Assembly (NCBI GenBank): GCA_900708905.1
Contig: CAADRB010000053.1
Coordinates: 558,001 to 622,000, forward strand
DNA from: Hymenolepis diminuta
Lineage: Eukaryota > Platyhelminthes > Cestoda > Cyclophyllidea > Hymenolepididae
Direction: 5' to 3'
Length of the DNA: 64,000 nt
The notes beneath the pieces are model-generated. The model was not told the DNA's origin. It made no database searches and saw only the letters and a list, made by a program, of their open reading frames with translations. Positions 51,579-64,000 of the stretch are shown one piece after another. Position 1 is the stretch's first letter. Every line of letters starts with the position of its first letter. Position numbers and translations under genes: made by a program.

Positions 51579-54500
51579 ACCTTACTTTTGGCTGTTATAT
51601 TTCTTACAACATTGTGATGTGTTCAAAGATGCAATCATCGCAGCTGTTACTGCATAATGTATGTTAGTGACTTAACAGCTTCAAAGTTTACGCAGGGGTT
51701 AGTTTAATTAGAATATTTTCGTGGCGAGTAAGTTTGCCTAATTGCTTGATCCCCAAACTCGGAGATCGTCAACAATATTCAGAATTTGTTGATCGACTAA
51801 TTTAGTTCTGACTAGTAAAACAGCAGCAATTTTTAACAAGGCAGAGTAAAACAAGCAACAGGATTAGTAAGGATGGAGAGGAAGCTTTGGTGCCGTACAC
51901 AGAAGATAGTAGGAGAAACGACATTGAGAAGTTAGCAGACTGTGGAAACATACCGTGGGAGTTCAAGTGGAGGAAGTCAAGTAGATGAGTCACTGGAATA
52001 GGAGTGTTAGAGTGGAACTGAAGATAAATTTCGGAGTCCTAAAGACATACTGATGTGCATGTGGCGATAAGGTCTACCGGTTTTGGTTATTGACAAGCTG
52101 TTTAAAAACACTAGCTCCAAAATCCTAGACATGATCAAGCATATACAGTTCATGGAAATTTAATTCGAGAAAGTTTCTTTAGGAGTTTCAAACGGATACA
52201 CATCATATACATTTGGCGGCGTTAGTTATCAGTGCAATAAATATTTGTGCTAAAAATGATAATCAAGCAGAAGGACGTAAAATAATGAAAGTGAGTATTT
52301 GAGATTTCGGTATTTAGACCATAAGTATAGCTCCATTTGCGATTATTGCATCTATGCTATCACAACTTCAGGATTCCGCTTGCTGGAAGCTTAGCTTTAA
52401 TGTGTTTAAATGCTGTTTTTATGGTGGAGAGATTTACTTCCAATGATATTCGCCCCGCGATTCCGTATTTTATAAATGATTTCAAATTTGCATGATAGAA
52501 AAGAATGCAGACCTGAAATTGGTTGAGTTTAGCAAATCTATATAGGCTAAATTTCGGCCTAGCATGCAATGGAGCATTCTATTTCTCAAACCTATGCTTT
52601 AATATGAATAAGCAATCTTACTCCTGCTCGCATAGTTGAATTCAACATGGCAGATTTTTTATTTTTTCACCATTGGAAAGCAAATTAACTTCGGCTACAG
52701 CAAATAGTACAATAAGAGGTGGAGGGAAGAGAAGGGAAATGAGCAGTCTCGGAATAAAATCAGAGTATCAAAGTGCCTTGTAAATTTAATTGTTAAAAAT
52801 AGATTGCACATTATTTGCCTAATTGGTAGGTTCACTGCTTCATATTCTGTCTAATTTCATGATTTTTCCGCCGGACTTCTGAGTACCTTCTTGTCCACGA
52901 TATCCGATGCTTATAAACTCGTTGATTTTTATTCTAACAGCTAAGAGATATTAAAAACAAACGCGATTTTAACATAGACAGTAAACATTTGAATTCATCT
53001 AAACTTATTTGCTTCTTGGACCCTGATTTTGTTATTGCTAGAAACACATATTGGATAGGAGTCTTTATTTCATTTTTTGTTAGTTGAAGCCATAATATAT
53101 TAAATATTTTAAGAGGAATTAAATCTTGAATAATTTCAATATGTAATACACAATTAAAACTAAATAATATTATATAAAATTTGGGGAAAATATGAGTATT
53201 CATTATTTGTGATAGTAAAGATCCTAAGTTGCAGCACTCTTAATCAAATCATGTTTTCGTTTTTTAGCGGCATTTCTATTTACTGTTTCCATTTCCGTTC
53301 TATTAATTATTATACTTCTACCTATTTTCATTCCTATTTAAAATTATTTAAAATCCGATTTTATATATTATTTTAGGAAATTCAGTTAAATGATTTTTCA
53401 ATTTTGAAAAGTTGACATTTTTTTCTCAGATCGATAGTCAGAATTAAAATATTTTTTAATGTAATCAATAATCGGAAAATTTCTGAACGTAGTTCGGCCA
53501 AATTAAGTGAGATTTAGATATTGTTTTTCTTAAATTTTGCATCTGACTTCTAATCTCAAGAAATCTAAAACTCAAGGTAAATAGAAAAATTCAGCTTTTT
53601 GGGGTTTTGGAGATATATCGCTTTATCAAAGACTGAACCATAATTCTGATTCATGGGTAGGAAATGCTTTCAGAAAAAATATGAAATAAATTTATTGGAT
53701 GGAGATAGAAGAGTCGAAAAATCTGTTTCTAATAGAAATCTCGCTGGATTTATTAACGCTGGTTAATACTATGGGGCTTTGAAATAGCTAATAATTCAAA
53801 TGGTATACTCTAGATAATAGAAAATGATTTTTAAAAGAGCCTGACTGGACGGTCTGGGAAAATATATTTTATAACACTACAAGCGAAAGAATTTTTAAAG
53901 ATTGCAAATCCTAGCTAATATAAAATGTAACCAAATCTCTTAAATTTTTGTGTTCTATGCTGTACGCTTCCTATTTAATCAAACACGTAATAACTGGTTT
54001 GCAAAATTTTCAACCTTGAAAATACGTGAACTAAATTCTAACTTAAAGAAGGAACTTGTATCAGCTTAGATTTCCTATTCCAAATTTTATGAATTAATTT
54101 TGATCAATCGAAATATCATTAATGTCCTCAATCAATAATAGGCCCAAAAGAATTTTGGTCATTTTGGAGCAAAATTTACGGAGCTTTGCAGTTCTCAATA
54201 CCGTTACTTCATTTAAGTTATTATTTTTAATGTGAATTTCCGTTCATCAAGATTAATTGAGTAAGACACTTGAAAAATATTCGTCAGTTTGTGAATTATT
54301 TTCGTATGTATTATATTTTAAATAGGGATTAAAATTGAATAGAGTGCTGAAGAATGGAATGTCCAATAAAGTGTATTTACATTTATGAATTACGCAGAAT
54401 TGAATTTGCACAAGAAAATCGTGGGAGTATAACGGAATTTCAGTCACTTTAGGGGAAAGCTGCATGATAGCAACGATGTAATTATTATTAGTAATAGGGA

Positions 54501-56917
54501 AAAATCGGCATGAACACTTGCGAACGAATATGGAGAATCTATAACAAGTTTCAAGACTCCAAATTATCACTGTTATTTGTTATTATTTGAGTAAATTCTT
54601 TTGCCCCAACTGAAGATAACAATTAATCGAACACTTAGCTTACAACTTGGGAAGAAAAATGCTCAAATTTAAGAATCTTCAGCCTTGAATTTATTTTCAT
54701 AATTTAAGATTCATATATTGATTATTTACTCTTAAATATGAAACTACACTGCAGAATAATGTTAAATTAAAAGATGTTAATTGTCTTTTCATTCGCAATT
54801 CATCCGTACATTAGATGACTTGAAGCACATTGTTGTTAGTACACATTAGTTTTAAGCTTGCCACTAGCAAACATTTGCGGCATATTTCACATTCAAAATG
54901 GTGAAATAAGATATTTCTTACATTATCTTACATTAAAATTATCACTACCTACATTACCTTAGCTCAGAATGGTTGATATTTAAATTTATTACTAATGTTT
55001 ATTGAAAATATTTTATAAAAATATTCACATCATTTAAAATTCTTCAAATATGTCCGAACAAAATCTCCAAATTTATAGAGATTCGTCCATTCACTGCTTT
55101 TCAGCACCTTTAGTTATCAAAGGTTACAACACTTCGAAGGTTGTAATCATCAACCAAGAAAATTTGAAGTAAAATTACTGCAAAGAGATAAAGTGAAATG
55201 AACAGAGATTATAAATAAATAAAAAATAAGACTGGAAGAAGCAAATTGGCATAGTGCCATCTCATTTTACCAAAATTAAGTTCAACTTTCGTAAATAGGG
55301 ATATCAAGAAGGAACTGTTTTAAAAATTTAGTATGGTCTGAAATCTATCCCCTAGGACAAGGGGAATTACTTTAAAATGGCTCATAAAAGCAAACAACTC
55401 AATTTCGCACATACTTTCATTCGATCTTGGGGGACAGTTAGTTAATCAGTTGGATGCATATTTTGCGGATTAATCAAGATATCAAGATTAGATTTCATTC
55501 GCATATTTCTTATTGGTGATTAAGTTGTCTAAAATGTGAACATACCAAATACGAAAAGTTATTTGTTTACACTGTCACTTCAAGTCATGATTATTCTCAA
55601 GAGCATCGCATTTTCAGGCAAACCACAAATATAGAATATTTTTATCTAAGTATTTTATTATATTAGCGTGAAAAGTTTAAAATTTTTAAGGAAAGCGCGC
55701 ATATTTGACAGATTTTGAATTGAACTACATGATCGAAATAAATAAACAACTTAATTATCTTAAAACTTATCCAATAGCAAATTCTCAATTTTTCAGCCCA
55801 AACTGGCAATTATATAAAAAGACAGATTTTAAGGCAACCTACTCCCTTTGATTTTGCTTTGTATTACTTTTGGCGTGATATTAAAATGTAGGAATCAACG
55901 GAAGTGAAACGAATTGGAGAGGTGTAATTTAGTTATTAACAGATGAGCTCTAAAGGGGATAGAAAAACTAGAATAAGAGAAAATAATATTTGAGTGACTA
56001 AAGTTTACTGTTTCAAAGATTATGATTTCTGGCATCTGGCATATAAGGGTCTTAAAATAATGTAATAACTGATAAGAAGCCATCGACATAAAACCGCAGA
56101 GTTGATGTAATTTTGAAAGATGAGCAATACACGCTAGGTAGCTTCCATTAAATTAATATTCTAAATTAAGTATCTGGACCGTTAGTCTGGACAAAGCCTC
56201 TCATCATCGGATCAGTCATTAATTATATTCTCCTAAAAATAAACTTCCTAAAAACTAATAAAAGGATTTTGGATAACTGTACATCTGTCTCTTTGAGCCT
56301 GAGTGAACTCTAGACGAGCAACATCTAGTGAACAGATATACCATGACAACATAACTAGTTCCCTTAACAGTACTAAAGTACAGAAGGGTTATGCTTACCA
56401 AGTGGGCAACTGAGGAGTTGAAATAACAACGAACATTTAGAGTTCTCAAAAACTGAAACAAACGTACTGATTACCTTTCAAACTCATGAGAAGCCTTTAA
56501 TTTCCAGTAGAGATATCTAAAAATTCTTTTTCACATCCCTCTAACCAATACTTGCCTTCTTTTATGACAATTTCGAATGTTAACATTAATGAAAAAATTT
56601 GCGTTAGAATACGTAATTACAACCTTTATAGTGGTGAAATCTTTACTCGTGGTACTAATTATATCCTTTTTCATTTCTACTTCATTTCTGTTTTAAATGC
56701 GAAAAAAATGTCATTTTTAAATCGATCCACAACTTTATCATATATGGCATAAATTAATAACTCAGTACGGTGAGATTCAGTTACTGATTCAGTTAAAGCC
56801 AATCATTAATATGAGCTCCGATATTAAATGACCAATGAAGCTAGGGTACATGCACTTCGACAAAGGTTATTGGCTAGCAGAAACGGATGAGAAATTATGC
56901 TTTTTCATCTTAGGAAG
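51579..56917. other. Intergenic region H4-H2B
   Basis: 5.3 kb of AT-rich sequence with no recognised gene, RNA or clear repeat. Confidence 0.5.
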
Positions 56918-56925
56918 TATAAATA
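56918..56925 (+). promoter_or_regulatory. TATA box of histone H2B
   Basis: TATAAATA lies 59-66 bp before the ATG at 56984. Confidence 0.7.
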
Positions 56926-56983
56926 TCAATTGTAAAATTGGTTCTGTCTCGTGATTGGATTCGTTCTTGCATTTTTAGAAGAG

Positions 56984-57364
56984 ATGACTTCGAAAGGTAA
57001 ACCAATGAAACATGCTAAAGAGGCTATTGTAAGCACAAAAGGGCATAAAGCGATTGATAAGAAGAAAAGCAAGAGGAGGAAGACGAGTTTTAACATTTAT
57101 CTCCATAAGGTGCTGCGTCAAATTCACCCCGAAACAGGCATTTCCTCGAGAGCTATGTCTATCATGAACTCCTTTGTGAATGATCTTTTTGAACGCCTAG
57201 CCACTGAGGCCAGCAGGCTGTCGCGGTGTAATGAGAAGTTGACTATGACTAGTCACGACATTCAGACAGCTGTGCGTTTGATATTGCCCGGTGAACTGGC
57301 CAGGCATGCGATTTCGGAAGGTACTAAGGCTGTGACCAAGTACTCCGTCTTTACCAGGAAGTAG
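56984..57364 (+). CDS. Divergent histone H2B
   Basis: Intronless 126-aa core histone H2B, partner of H2A. The ATG at 56984 gives the usual length; the frame is open further upstream but has no in-frame ATG there. The histone fold is clear: [20 protein letters not shown], then [20 protein letters not shown] and EGTKAVTKY with the lysine equivalent to the ubiquitinated K120. It departs from typical animal H2B, as I recall it, in several places. The segment [13 protein letters not shown] replaces the usual [24 protein letters not shown] replaces VYKVLKQVHPD, and the C-terminus is SVFTRK rather than TSSK. The basic tail is also atypical. It may be a stage- or germline-specific variant rather than the bulk H2B; that is inference. 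A TATA box and a 3' stem-loop flank it. Confidence 0.96.
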   Translation: MTSKGKPMKHAKEAIVSTKGHKAIDKKKSKRRKTSFNIYLHKVLRQIHPETGISSRAMSIMNSFVNDLFERLATEASRLSRCNEKLTMTSHDIQTAVRLILPGELARHAISEGTKAVTKYSVFTRK

Positions 57365-57408
57365 ACAGCACCAAATTGTGTTCTTAGAACCATGTGAACG
57401 TATCCCAC

Positions 57409-57424
57409 GGCCCTCTTTAGGGCC
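57409..57424 (+). terminator. Histone H2B 3' stem-loop
   Basis: GGCCCT-CTTT-AGGGCC, identical to that of H4, lies 45 nt after the stop. Confidence 0.93.
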
Positions 57425-60400
57425 ACACTACATCTGATTGTTATGAAACTGCTTGATAAAAATAGAGGTACTAATCGACTTAATTAAAGAAGTGAAGCAA
57501 GTTCGATGGTTTCAGTCTTGAAAGTTACCAATTTTAGATGCCCCCTTGCGACACGTAAGCAACTGGCTTGCAGCTGTGTATCAGTTTCACACTGTGATTT
57601 CTGGGTATTCAGTACTTTGTTTGAGTATGGTTGACTTCACCCTGACTATTTTGGTGTTGTAATTGACGAGACGGGCTTTCTAAAAAATTTAGTTAGTAAA
57701 TGTTGTCGTAAGCAAGATTCACATTTATGGACTAAAAATATTTAAATTAATCCAATTAAATCCGTTTTGTTTGAAGGTTGCATTCAAATTTGTGTTTACC
57801 ACAGAAGAGTAAATAGCTTTGAATTTAAAAATAAGAAGAATGAAAGTGAAATTAGAGGGCTTTGGTTCTGAGAGTTGCGATTTTTGTAATCACCCTGTTG
57901 AGATGAAATAGATAGAATTAAGGCATGGAACACTGGTTTTTCAACTCCAGTAGACTTCGTTTTTCAAATGCGAAATGCTACGGACGGCTTGTGCTTTCCT
58001 AAATATGCGTTGTTCTAATGCAGTTCAAGTTCGTCTGATAGCAGGAGGGGAAGAAATCGTCTAAAACTAAAGATTGAGTGATGGTTTCACTTGCATCTTC
58101 AACTCTTGCAAAATTGATATGTCATTTTTGCTTACCTCGAGACGCAAGAAATTGTATACTCGTTCTGTTTATTATGAAACATAATTCTACCTCAATATTA
58201 TTCATACATAATTCTGTTTAACGTATTAGAATCCATGTGCTTTCTTTCGAATCTTATGATAAGTGACTTAAGGGGATCTATGCTTACTTCATCGTTTTCA
58301 GATTAGTTTTACAAGACAGTTTCACTTAGGAAAAGCGTGAATTTAATTGCTCATACAAAATATGGGCTAACGCTTAAAATCAGGTATAGTTAATCGATAT
58401 TAACAGAAAGTAATTACCAATAAAGATTTTGCCAGTGTAAAATATTCAGTTGTTATTAGAGTGCCCGAGTTTATATTTTTAGACTGCTTGCCGGTAGGAG
58501 CTTATTTTCATACAAGCATCAGCATATCTGTCAAATTCTTAGGGAGACTCACGTGGTCGTTAGATAAAATTCTTAATACTTAATTCCTTAATCTCAATGA
58601 TTTTATCCCGGCAGAACTTTCCATTGTCTTTTAGCCGATTCAACAGATTTTATCAACTCTAATAATACATATCCTGATATAATCTTACAACTATGCCATA
58701 GTTCCCATTTCACAGTGGCCAAACTCCTATTTCAGCTCTGATCTTCAACTCCTATCGGTTAACTCTTACAGCCAGTTCTTCTGTCCATCTCCTCTCCATT
58801 TTCAGTTCCCCAAACCAGATTCTACCTTAGGTACCTCACCACCTTATACTTTTATATTTTCTTCTCTTATTAAATTAGCATTCTTTACAAACCGTTTACC
58901 TTCTACTTTCTTCATTTTAGCTCGTTACATCCTGTCTTATTTTTTCCAACTGACGTTCATTTAGCCCAATCTCACAACAGGTAGAAAGTGTATCTGAAAT
59001 CTCTAAGCCTTCCAAACTTTCCAAATTAAACACGAATGTTTTTTTTTCGTTTGAAATTTAATTCATTAGTAATGTTAAGATATACCGCAAGTGTTGTGTG
59101 TTTTTAATCGTTAAATATATCTGATTTCCGTTAGATTTAATCGTGCTCGAATATAAAAAAATGACAGTCGTGAAAAATAGTAAACATTGTCAAATGTATG
59201 GATTAGCTTATAATGCAATTTATTTATTTCACGGGTTTAGTTTCTGCAACTTTGTCTTATTTAATTTGCACATTACATGCCACTGATTTTTTTATATCAA
59301 CTTCAAGGACATAAATCAAGAAAGAACTTCTATAAAATATAACTACTTAAACCCCAGGAAGAAGGGGAAAGTCCTATAGCTCAAAAATAGTCTTTTGAAG
59401 AAAATAAATTTTCCAATATTAAATTATATGCGTAATAAATGAATTTCAGCTTGGTTATTCAATGCAGCTACAATTGTTTCATTTGCGGCTTTACCAGCCA
59501 GGTATAAACGTAGAAATCAAATAATTAATAACACATTACATGAATGATGAATCGTATGAACTTTGCTGGGACCCACCTAAAGTATCCGATCCGGATTTCA
59601 AATAGAATCAGATAAGTGGGAAGTGAGAAATAACAATGCAGAATCAAATTATGAAGGAAACAATATTTACGTCAAACACGCGCAAGCATCAATTCGCTTC
59701 TCAGTTTCTATTAAAGTTGCGAAATGATGATTATTTGGTGTCTAAAGTTAAAATTCTCATAGGTGTGTAAGAATTCTCTCCGAAGATTAAATTATTTATA
59801 AAATGAAAACTAACTCAGCCCTACTACCATGTTAACTAGGGTCATTTGATTTAATGGAATTAGCTTAAAATATTCCGTTACGTCTATAGACCCTTCAGTG
59901 ACCAGGAGTAATTAGGTTATATGGTTAGTTACATTTATTTGGTTTATTTATAAAGAAGTCTTCAATCAAATCTTAGGCATTCGTTCTTTGGTTTAAGTAT
60001 AAAATCCAATAAATATTTAACGAATACTATAACTGATGTAACTTTTTTTAAAATAGACTGACAACGAAAATCAATAACAGAATTTCTTCTACTCTCTCCA
60101 CTGAAGGAAAACTTTTAAAGCGTAGCGTAATTGCCTTCATTTAAATGAGCAAAATTTACAAAAATTGAGTCCTCATCAAAATCTAAAGTTCGAAAATTTG
60201 TAAAAACAAAGTACAGAAGGGTGATTAGAATTTGTTCTTGAAGAAAGGATAAGAGATAAGATAGAATTTCTTATTATTTTTATTGTTGCTCATGGTAATG
60301 CACAAATTTTACAGGCTTTGATCATGGGAAAGAATTTGGAAAGAGGAGCTGAAAACGAGTCAAACAAGGTATGAAACGGAAGAGAGGGGGAAAAAGGCAG

Positions 60401-61205
60401 ATTATGAGGTCAAAGCATCAAATGTCTTACATTAAATCAGGAAGCACTGAGTCATTTATGGCTTCATGAGACTATTATTAATGAACTGACTATCATATTC
60501 ATGGGTTAGATTATGTCCACAATTTATTAACCAGTTGATTTATTTCCATGGTTTGCAGTGTCATCTCGATTTATTTGTACTTTGTTACAACTAAGAACAG
60601 GAAAATGAGACTGTCAATCGATCATACTGCCTTTATAAATCAAACAGAAATGAAGTCTTCCTCTGGAATCATCTATTAGTCATAAGTTAGAAACGGATGC
60701 ATTTATAAAGTTAAGGAGTTCTTTGCGTAAATAATAACGCTTTTTATCCTGTGAGTGAGTTAATGGGAAAAGCGGAATATTTCCACGAACATAATATAAA
60801 CAATAAATATCGAGCATTGAACAATGTGGCCATTTAATTAAACTCATTAAAGTCAATATTGAGTAAACAATATTCAGTCTTGATATAACCATTATCAGCC
60901 ATGGGACCGATTTATCGAGGTTGCACCATCTTTACCGAATCTTCTGCGGTTTCAAAAAATGCCAAGTTTCTTATCTCAATACTTGCTCTAAGGTAAATGA
61001 TTTCATCCAGCGATGGGACTTTATCATGCATGATTTTCTATGTTTTAAAGATAAATTTGTATTTGAAAAATCAAAATCTAATATGTTCCAATACGGCAAG
61101 CAAGATTACAATTCCTAACAGGCCTTTGAACCAATGACTGAACGAGATTATTTAGGCTGTTCAATCAAAATGAAGTGAGTAAAAAGTACTCGGTGCTAGC
61201 GTCCA
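57425..61205. other. Intergenic region H2B-H2A
   Basis: 3.8 kb with no recognised gene. A pyrimidine-rich stretch spans about 58700-58920. Confidence 0.5.
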
Positions 61206-61213
61206 TATATAAG
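61206..61213 (+). promoter_or_regulatory. TATA box of histone H2A
   Basis: TATATAAG lies 70-77 bp before the ATG at 61283. Confidence 0.7.
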
Positions 61214-61282
61214 GAATGGGTAAGCCAGTTAATCTCTATCATCACTGTTCATCAATTGAGTTTGTGAGTGAGTGCTGAAACC

Positions 61283-61720
61283 ATGAGTGGACGCGGTAAA
61301 ATACCTCTAACTTCTGGGAGAGCGAAGGCGAAGACCAAGTCGGCTCGTGCCGGTTTGAGTTTTCCAGTTGGTCGTCTTCACCGTTTCTTGCGCCGGGGTC
61401 ACTATTCTGAACGTATCGGTGCTGGAGCACCAGTTTATTTAGCTGCTGTGCTCGAGTACCTAGCAGCTGAGATTCTGGAATTGGCAGGAAATGCTGCCCA
61501 TGACAACAGAAAATCCCGTATCATTCCTCGCCATATTCAGCTGGCGATTCGCAATGATGAGGAGTTGAACATGATGCTGAAACATGTAACCATCAGTCAA
61601 GGAGGTGTTCTTCCTAACATTCATTCTGTCCTCCTGAAGAAGAACACTGAGGATAAGACTGATAAGGACAAAAAGTCAGAGAAGCCTTCCAAAAAGCCCT
61701 CCAGATCTGGGTCTGCTTAA
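61283..61720 (+). CDS. Histone H2A with extended C-terminal tail
   Basis: Intronless 145-aa core histone H2A, about 15 residues longer than most. The ATG at 61283 (MSGRGK) is the family start; the open frame upstream has only a non-ATG opening. The fold is well kept: [40 protein letters not shown] and RNDEELN, with the acidic-patch Glu/Asp residues present. The N-tail reads [12 protein letters not shown] instead of KQGGKARAKAK. The tail after VLLKKNTED is a Lys/Ser/Asp-rich run ending SRSGSA. It lacks the C-terminal SQ motif of H2A.X and the H2A.Z hallmarks, so it is best called a divergent canonical-type H2A. A TATA box and a stem-loop flank it. Confidence 0.96.
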   Translation: MSGRGKIPLTSGRAKAKTKSARAGLSFPVGRLHRFLRRGHYSERIGAGAPVYLAAVLEYLAAEILELAGNAAHDNRKSRIIPRHIQLAIRNDEELNMMLKHVTISQGGVLPNIHSVLLKKNTEDKTDKDKKSEKPSKKPSRSGSA

Positions 61721-61783
61721 ATGACGGATTAATTATTCGATCCTTGAATTCACTATCTTCCAACAATAATTGAACGTGATATC

Positions 61784-61799
61784 GGCCCTCTTTGGGGCC
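61784..61799 (+). terminator. Histone H2A 3' stem-loop
   Basis: GGCCCT-CTTT-GGGGCC lies 63 nt after the stop. It has the same loop as the other two genes, but a T-G pair closes the loop instead of T-A. Confidence 0.9.
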
Positions 61800-62180
61800 A
61801 CAAAACATGGATAGTTAATTGTTTCGTTAATGGGTTATTTACATTGTGACCCATAAATTTGGCAAGTTAGCAGAGAATTATGGTGGATATGCCCCATTCT
61901 CCCCTCATTCATGCAACATCTGTCAATGACACATTTATTCCACCCAAATTTTTGTTTTAGCCGTTAAGGACTGTTATTTCTTATTAGCCCTAACCAGAGG
62001 GGATATTAGTTTAATTTGGGACAGATTTACAACCCGGATTAGTGCTACTTTGAATACTACCAAGTAACCCCCAGTCTATAATTTCTGGGTGGTAAAAGGG
62101 TGTCGTTTTGAACAATTAAGGGAGGCTAAAAAATGACGAAGCAAAATAAGACTTTTTTGACAATTTATTAAATTGGCGTA

Positions 62181-62218
62181 GTAGAAAGCGATAAGTCATT
62201 TTTGACTTATCGGTCTAC
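62181..62218. repeat. Perfect hairpin 3' of histone H2A
   Basis: A 10-bp perfect stem (62189-62198 with 62203-62212) has a TTTT loop. It is extended by a second 5-bp stem (62181-62185 with 62214-62218) across a small internal loop. Function is unknown; it could be the core of a tiny repeat or a structured transcript. Confidence 0.7.
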
Positions 62219-62685
62219 AAGCCTGCTATCACAAATACAAAGCATTTGATATGTATTTCATAAACTTATTAATTTAATGTTCAGTTCCATATTACAATTT
62301 GCCTTATTATCAAGTTCAAAATGCTGATTTTATCCTAAACGAATATTTTCGTCTGCTAAAAGAAAATCTCAAACATTTTAGTATTAAAAGTGATACATTT
62401 GAGTTGGTTATTTCGATATATTTAAGTGAGTTTGATATACTAATGTCCTATTTCAAAAATCATACAGTCATTAATATTTATGCGGAATTAATTTCTCAAC
62501 AAAAAACGCCTTATAAATTTTTTCGATGTTCGAGTTTCGATTAGGTCAGGAATAGAATTCAGCTTATCTAAGAGCAAAATCTGAAAACTTTTTTAATTTA
62601 ATATGAGAATGTTTCAGATATTTTTTAAAATCCAAGCCAAAAGACATTCTAATATTATGCCATGAATTTAGTGCACTCAATTTTA
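62219..62685. other. Unannotated AT-rich stretch
   Basis: The only long open frame (62299-62544) is AT-driven and resembles nothing known to me. Confidence 0.4.
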
Positions 62686-62875
62686 AGTTGCCGGTTCCTG
62701 GGATACTTAAGCATTGCCCAATCTTTAGAAAGGTGTCAACGTCACTTGAGTTGAGGGATGGTGTCTTAGATCGCATTCTACTGCACCTCCAATTGGGTTG
62801 TTCATCCACATCACTAGTTGTGCGTCAGATGAGCATCAATCTCATGATCTCTGACTTGACAGACGTGCACTGAGA
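62686..62875 (-). repeat. SINE-like repeat, minus orientation
   Basis: The minus strand reads gtgcacgtctg, then gtcagagatcatgaga, then catctgac. This aligns with the tRNA-like block at 8378-8430. It is followed by a tail (ctcaactcaagtgacgttg) related to the tail at 18894-18918. The open frames on both strands here are by-products of this repeat. Confidence 0.6.
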
Positions 62876-64000
62876 ATGAAATAGTTCTTCGTACTTCATA
62901 TTTTTAACTTTCTTGATATAATAATCCTAGTTTTTAAATGACATTAGTAAAATTTCTTACAGAATTGAAGTAATGTAATCTTGAAATTAAATGAATTAAG
63001 TTTCTTTTAAATAGCTTCTTGAATTTTATTGAATAACTAACAGCAGAATATAATTTCTATACCTTGATCGACATTGAAGGAGCATGTCCAAAATCTTAAG
63101 CTAATTCATATTCTCATACCTGAACAGAAAAGTGTTTAATTAAATTTAAGACATTTTTTGAATCCTGGTTAGCTCTGACAATGTTAAATATGTGTGAATT
63201 AATATCATCATGCTATCTGGGTCATTAAAACACAAGATGGCCTTGGTAACTTGTATCAACTAACAGCTCTGTATCACTAAAAATCCGAGTGACACCACCA
63301 ACTGGTCTTTTAAACTTGATCAGTTCAGGTGTTCGCATTGAATTGTGAGATTAATAAGATTCAAATAAATGTAGTGCTTCGTCTTTAAAAACCAACATCT
63401 ACTTTTTCACCGATTTTTCTCGAAAACCAGGTTCCAAATGAACTCGTAAAACTCTCAAAGGATGAAGTTTTTAAGGTCCAAAAAACTCTAACCGCGACTG
63501 AAATTTCACAATTTACCTGCCTCCTCCCATCGTGTACCACTATATTAAAAGCTTTGTACTTCTATGCCCAAAACATAGATTCACCCTTTAGTTCAAAAGG
63601 ACTATATTTAAGACTATATCGATGTTAGATCCATTGTCGATTTGGAAAGAGCTGATCGTACTTGAGTACCTTTATTGAAGTAAATTTTTGCCTTACATTG
63701 ACTAAATAGGTCAGATGAGAGGGAAAAATGACCACTTAGTATCATTCTGCCTATTTTACCACCTTCATCTTTGATCTTCATGAGGAGATTATTTTAGAAA
63801 CAAAAACAAACAAGGATAGTAGAGCGCTTTATTTTATAATAATATCTGTTTACAGTTGATAGAACATGGTTCTAGAACTCATAACGAATATTATACACAA
63901 CCAAATAATTGTAAGACAGGCTATGTAGTAGTCATATTACTAAAACCAGAATAAAATCGAAGAATATATCTAAAAGATGCCCACACAAGAAGCTTCTTTT
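62876..64000. other. Unannotated window end
   Basis: I see no gene, RNA or clear repeat to the end of the window. A histone H3 or H1 gene, missing so far, might lie beyond. Confidence 0.4.

Noticed and set aside
56951..56983. Upstream extension of the H2B frame
   Set aside because: It would need a GTG start; the ATG at 56984 gives normal H2B length. The same reasoning rejects the GTG-started extension of H2A at 61268.
62564..62873. Overlapping ORFs on both strands after H2A
   Set aside because: The region aligns with the SINE-like repeat family, so the frames are incidental.

Overview
This is an AT-rich (roughly one third G+C) eukaryotic nuclear segment with spliced genes. Very short introns (32-42 nt) at the 5' ends of genes, kilobase introns further 3', the gene families and the tRNA-derived repeats suggest a parasitic flatworm, more likely a tapeworm of the low-GC (Hymenolepis-like) type than a fluke. 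That placement is inference. A 180-bp run of N shows it is a scaffold.

Layout. Positions 1-6100 hold no confidently identified gene. They contain a 729-bp segment that recurs exactly at 29966-30694, and a long inverted repeat (arms 1341-1715 and 5715-6095, with perfect 332-bp cores) whose right arm ends 50-65 bp before the next gene. Positions 6145-17686 (+) hold a 13-exon gene for a WD40 protein matching the TFIIIC 110-kDa subunit (GTF3C2), an RNA polymerase III assembly factor. Positions 19242-28065 (-) hold a 16-exon gene for the mitochondrial DNA polymerase gamma catalytic subunit (POLG), convergent with it. Positions 28066-32343 are a repeat-rich intergenic region with the assembly gap, two copies of a ~305-bp dispersed repeat, and a 533-bp solo LTR inserted in one of them. 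Positions 32344-42594 (-) hold a 15-exon gene for the ciliary-tip protein CEP104, including a 19-nt microexon. After an 8.5-kb gene-poor stretch, three intronless histone genes lie on the + strand at 4-5 kb spacing: H4 (51206), a divergent H2B (56984) and an H2A with a lengthened tail (61283). Each has a TATA box 59-85 bp before its ATG and a histone 3' stem-loop about 40-65 bp after its stop.

All three spliced models were assembled by hand from splice sites, reading phase and recalled family motifs. The exon lengths sum to whole codon numbers (855, 1167 and 888 including stops). No alignment or transcript data were available. The genes have unrelated roles (Pol III transcription, mtDNA replication, cilium tip, chromatin), and I see no operon-like or pathway clustering apart from the histone trio. 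The features most worth a second look are the long inverted repeat, the unusual histone set, the LTR with its preserved empty site, the substituted Exo II motif in POLG, the CEP104 microexon and the two GC-AG introns.
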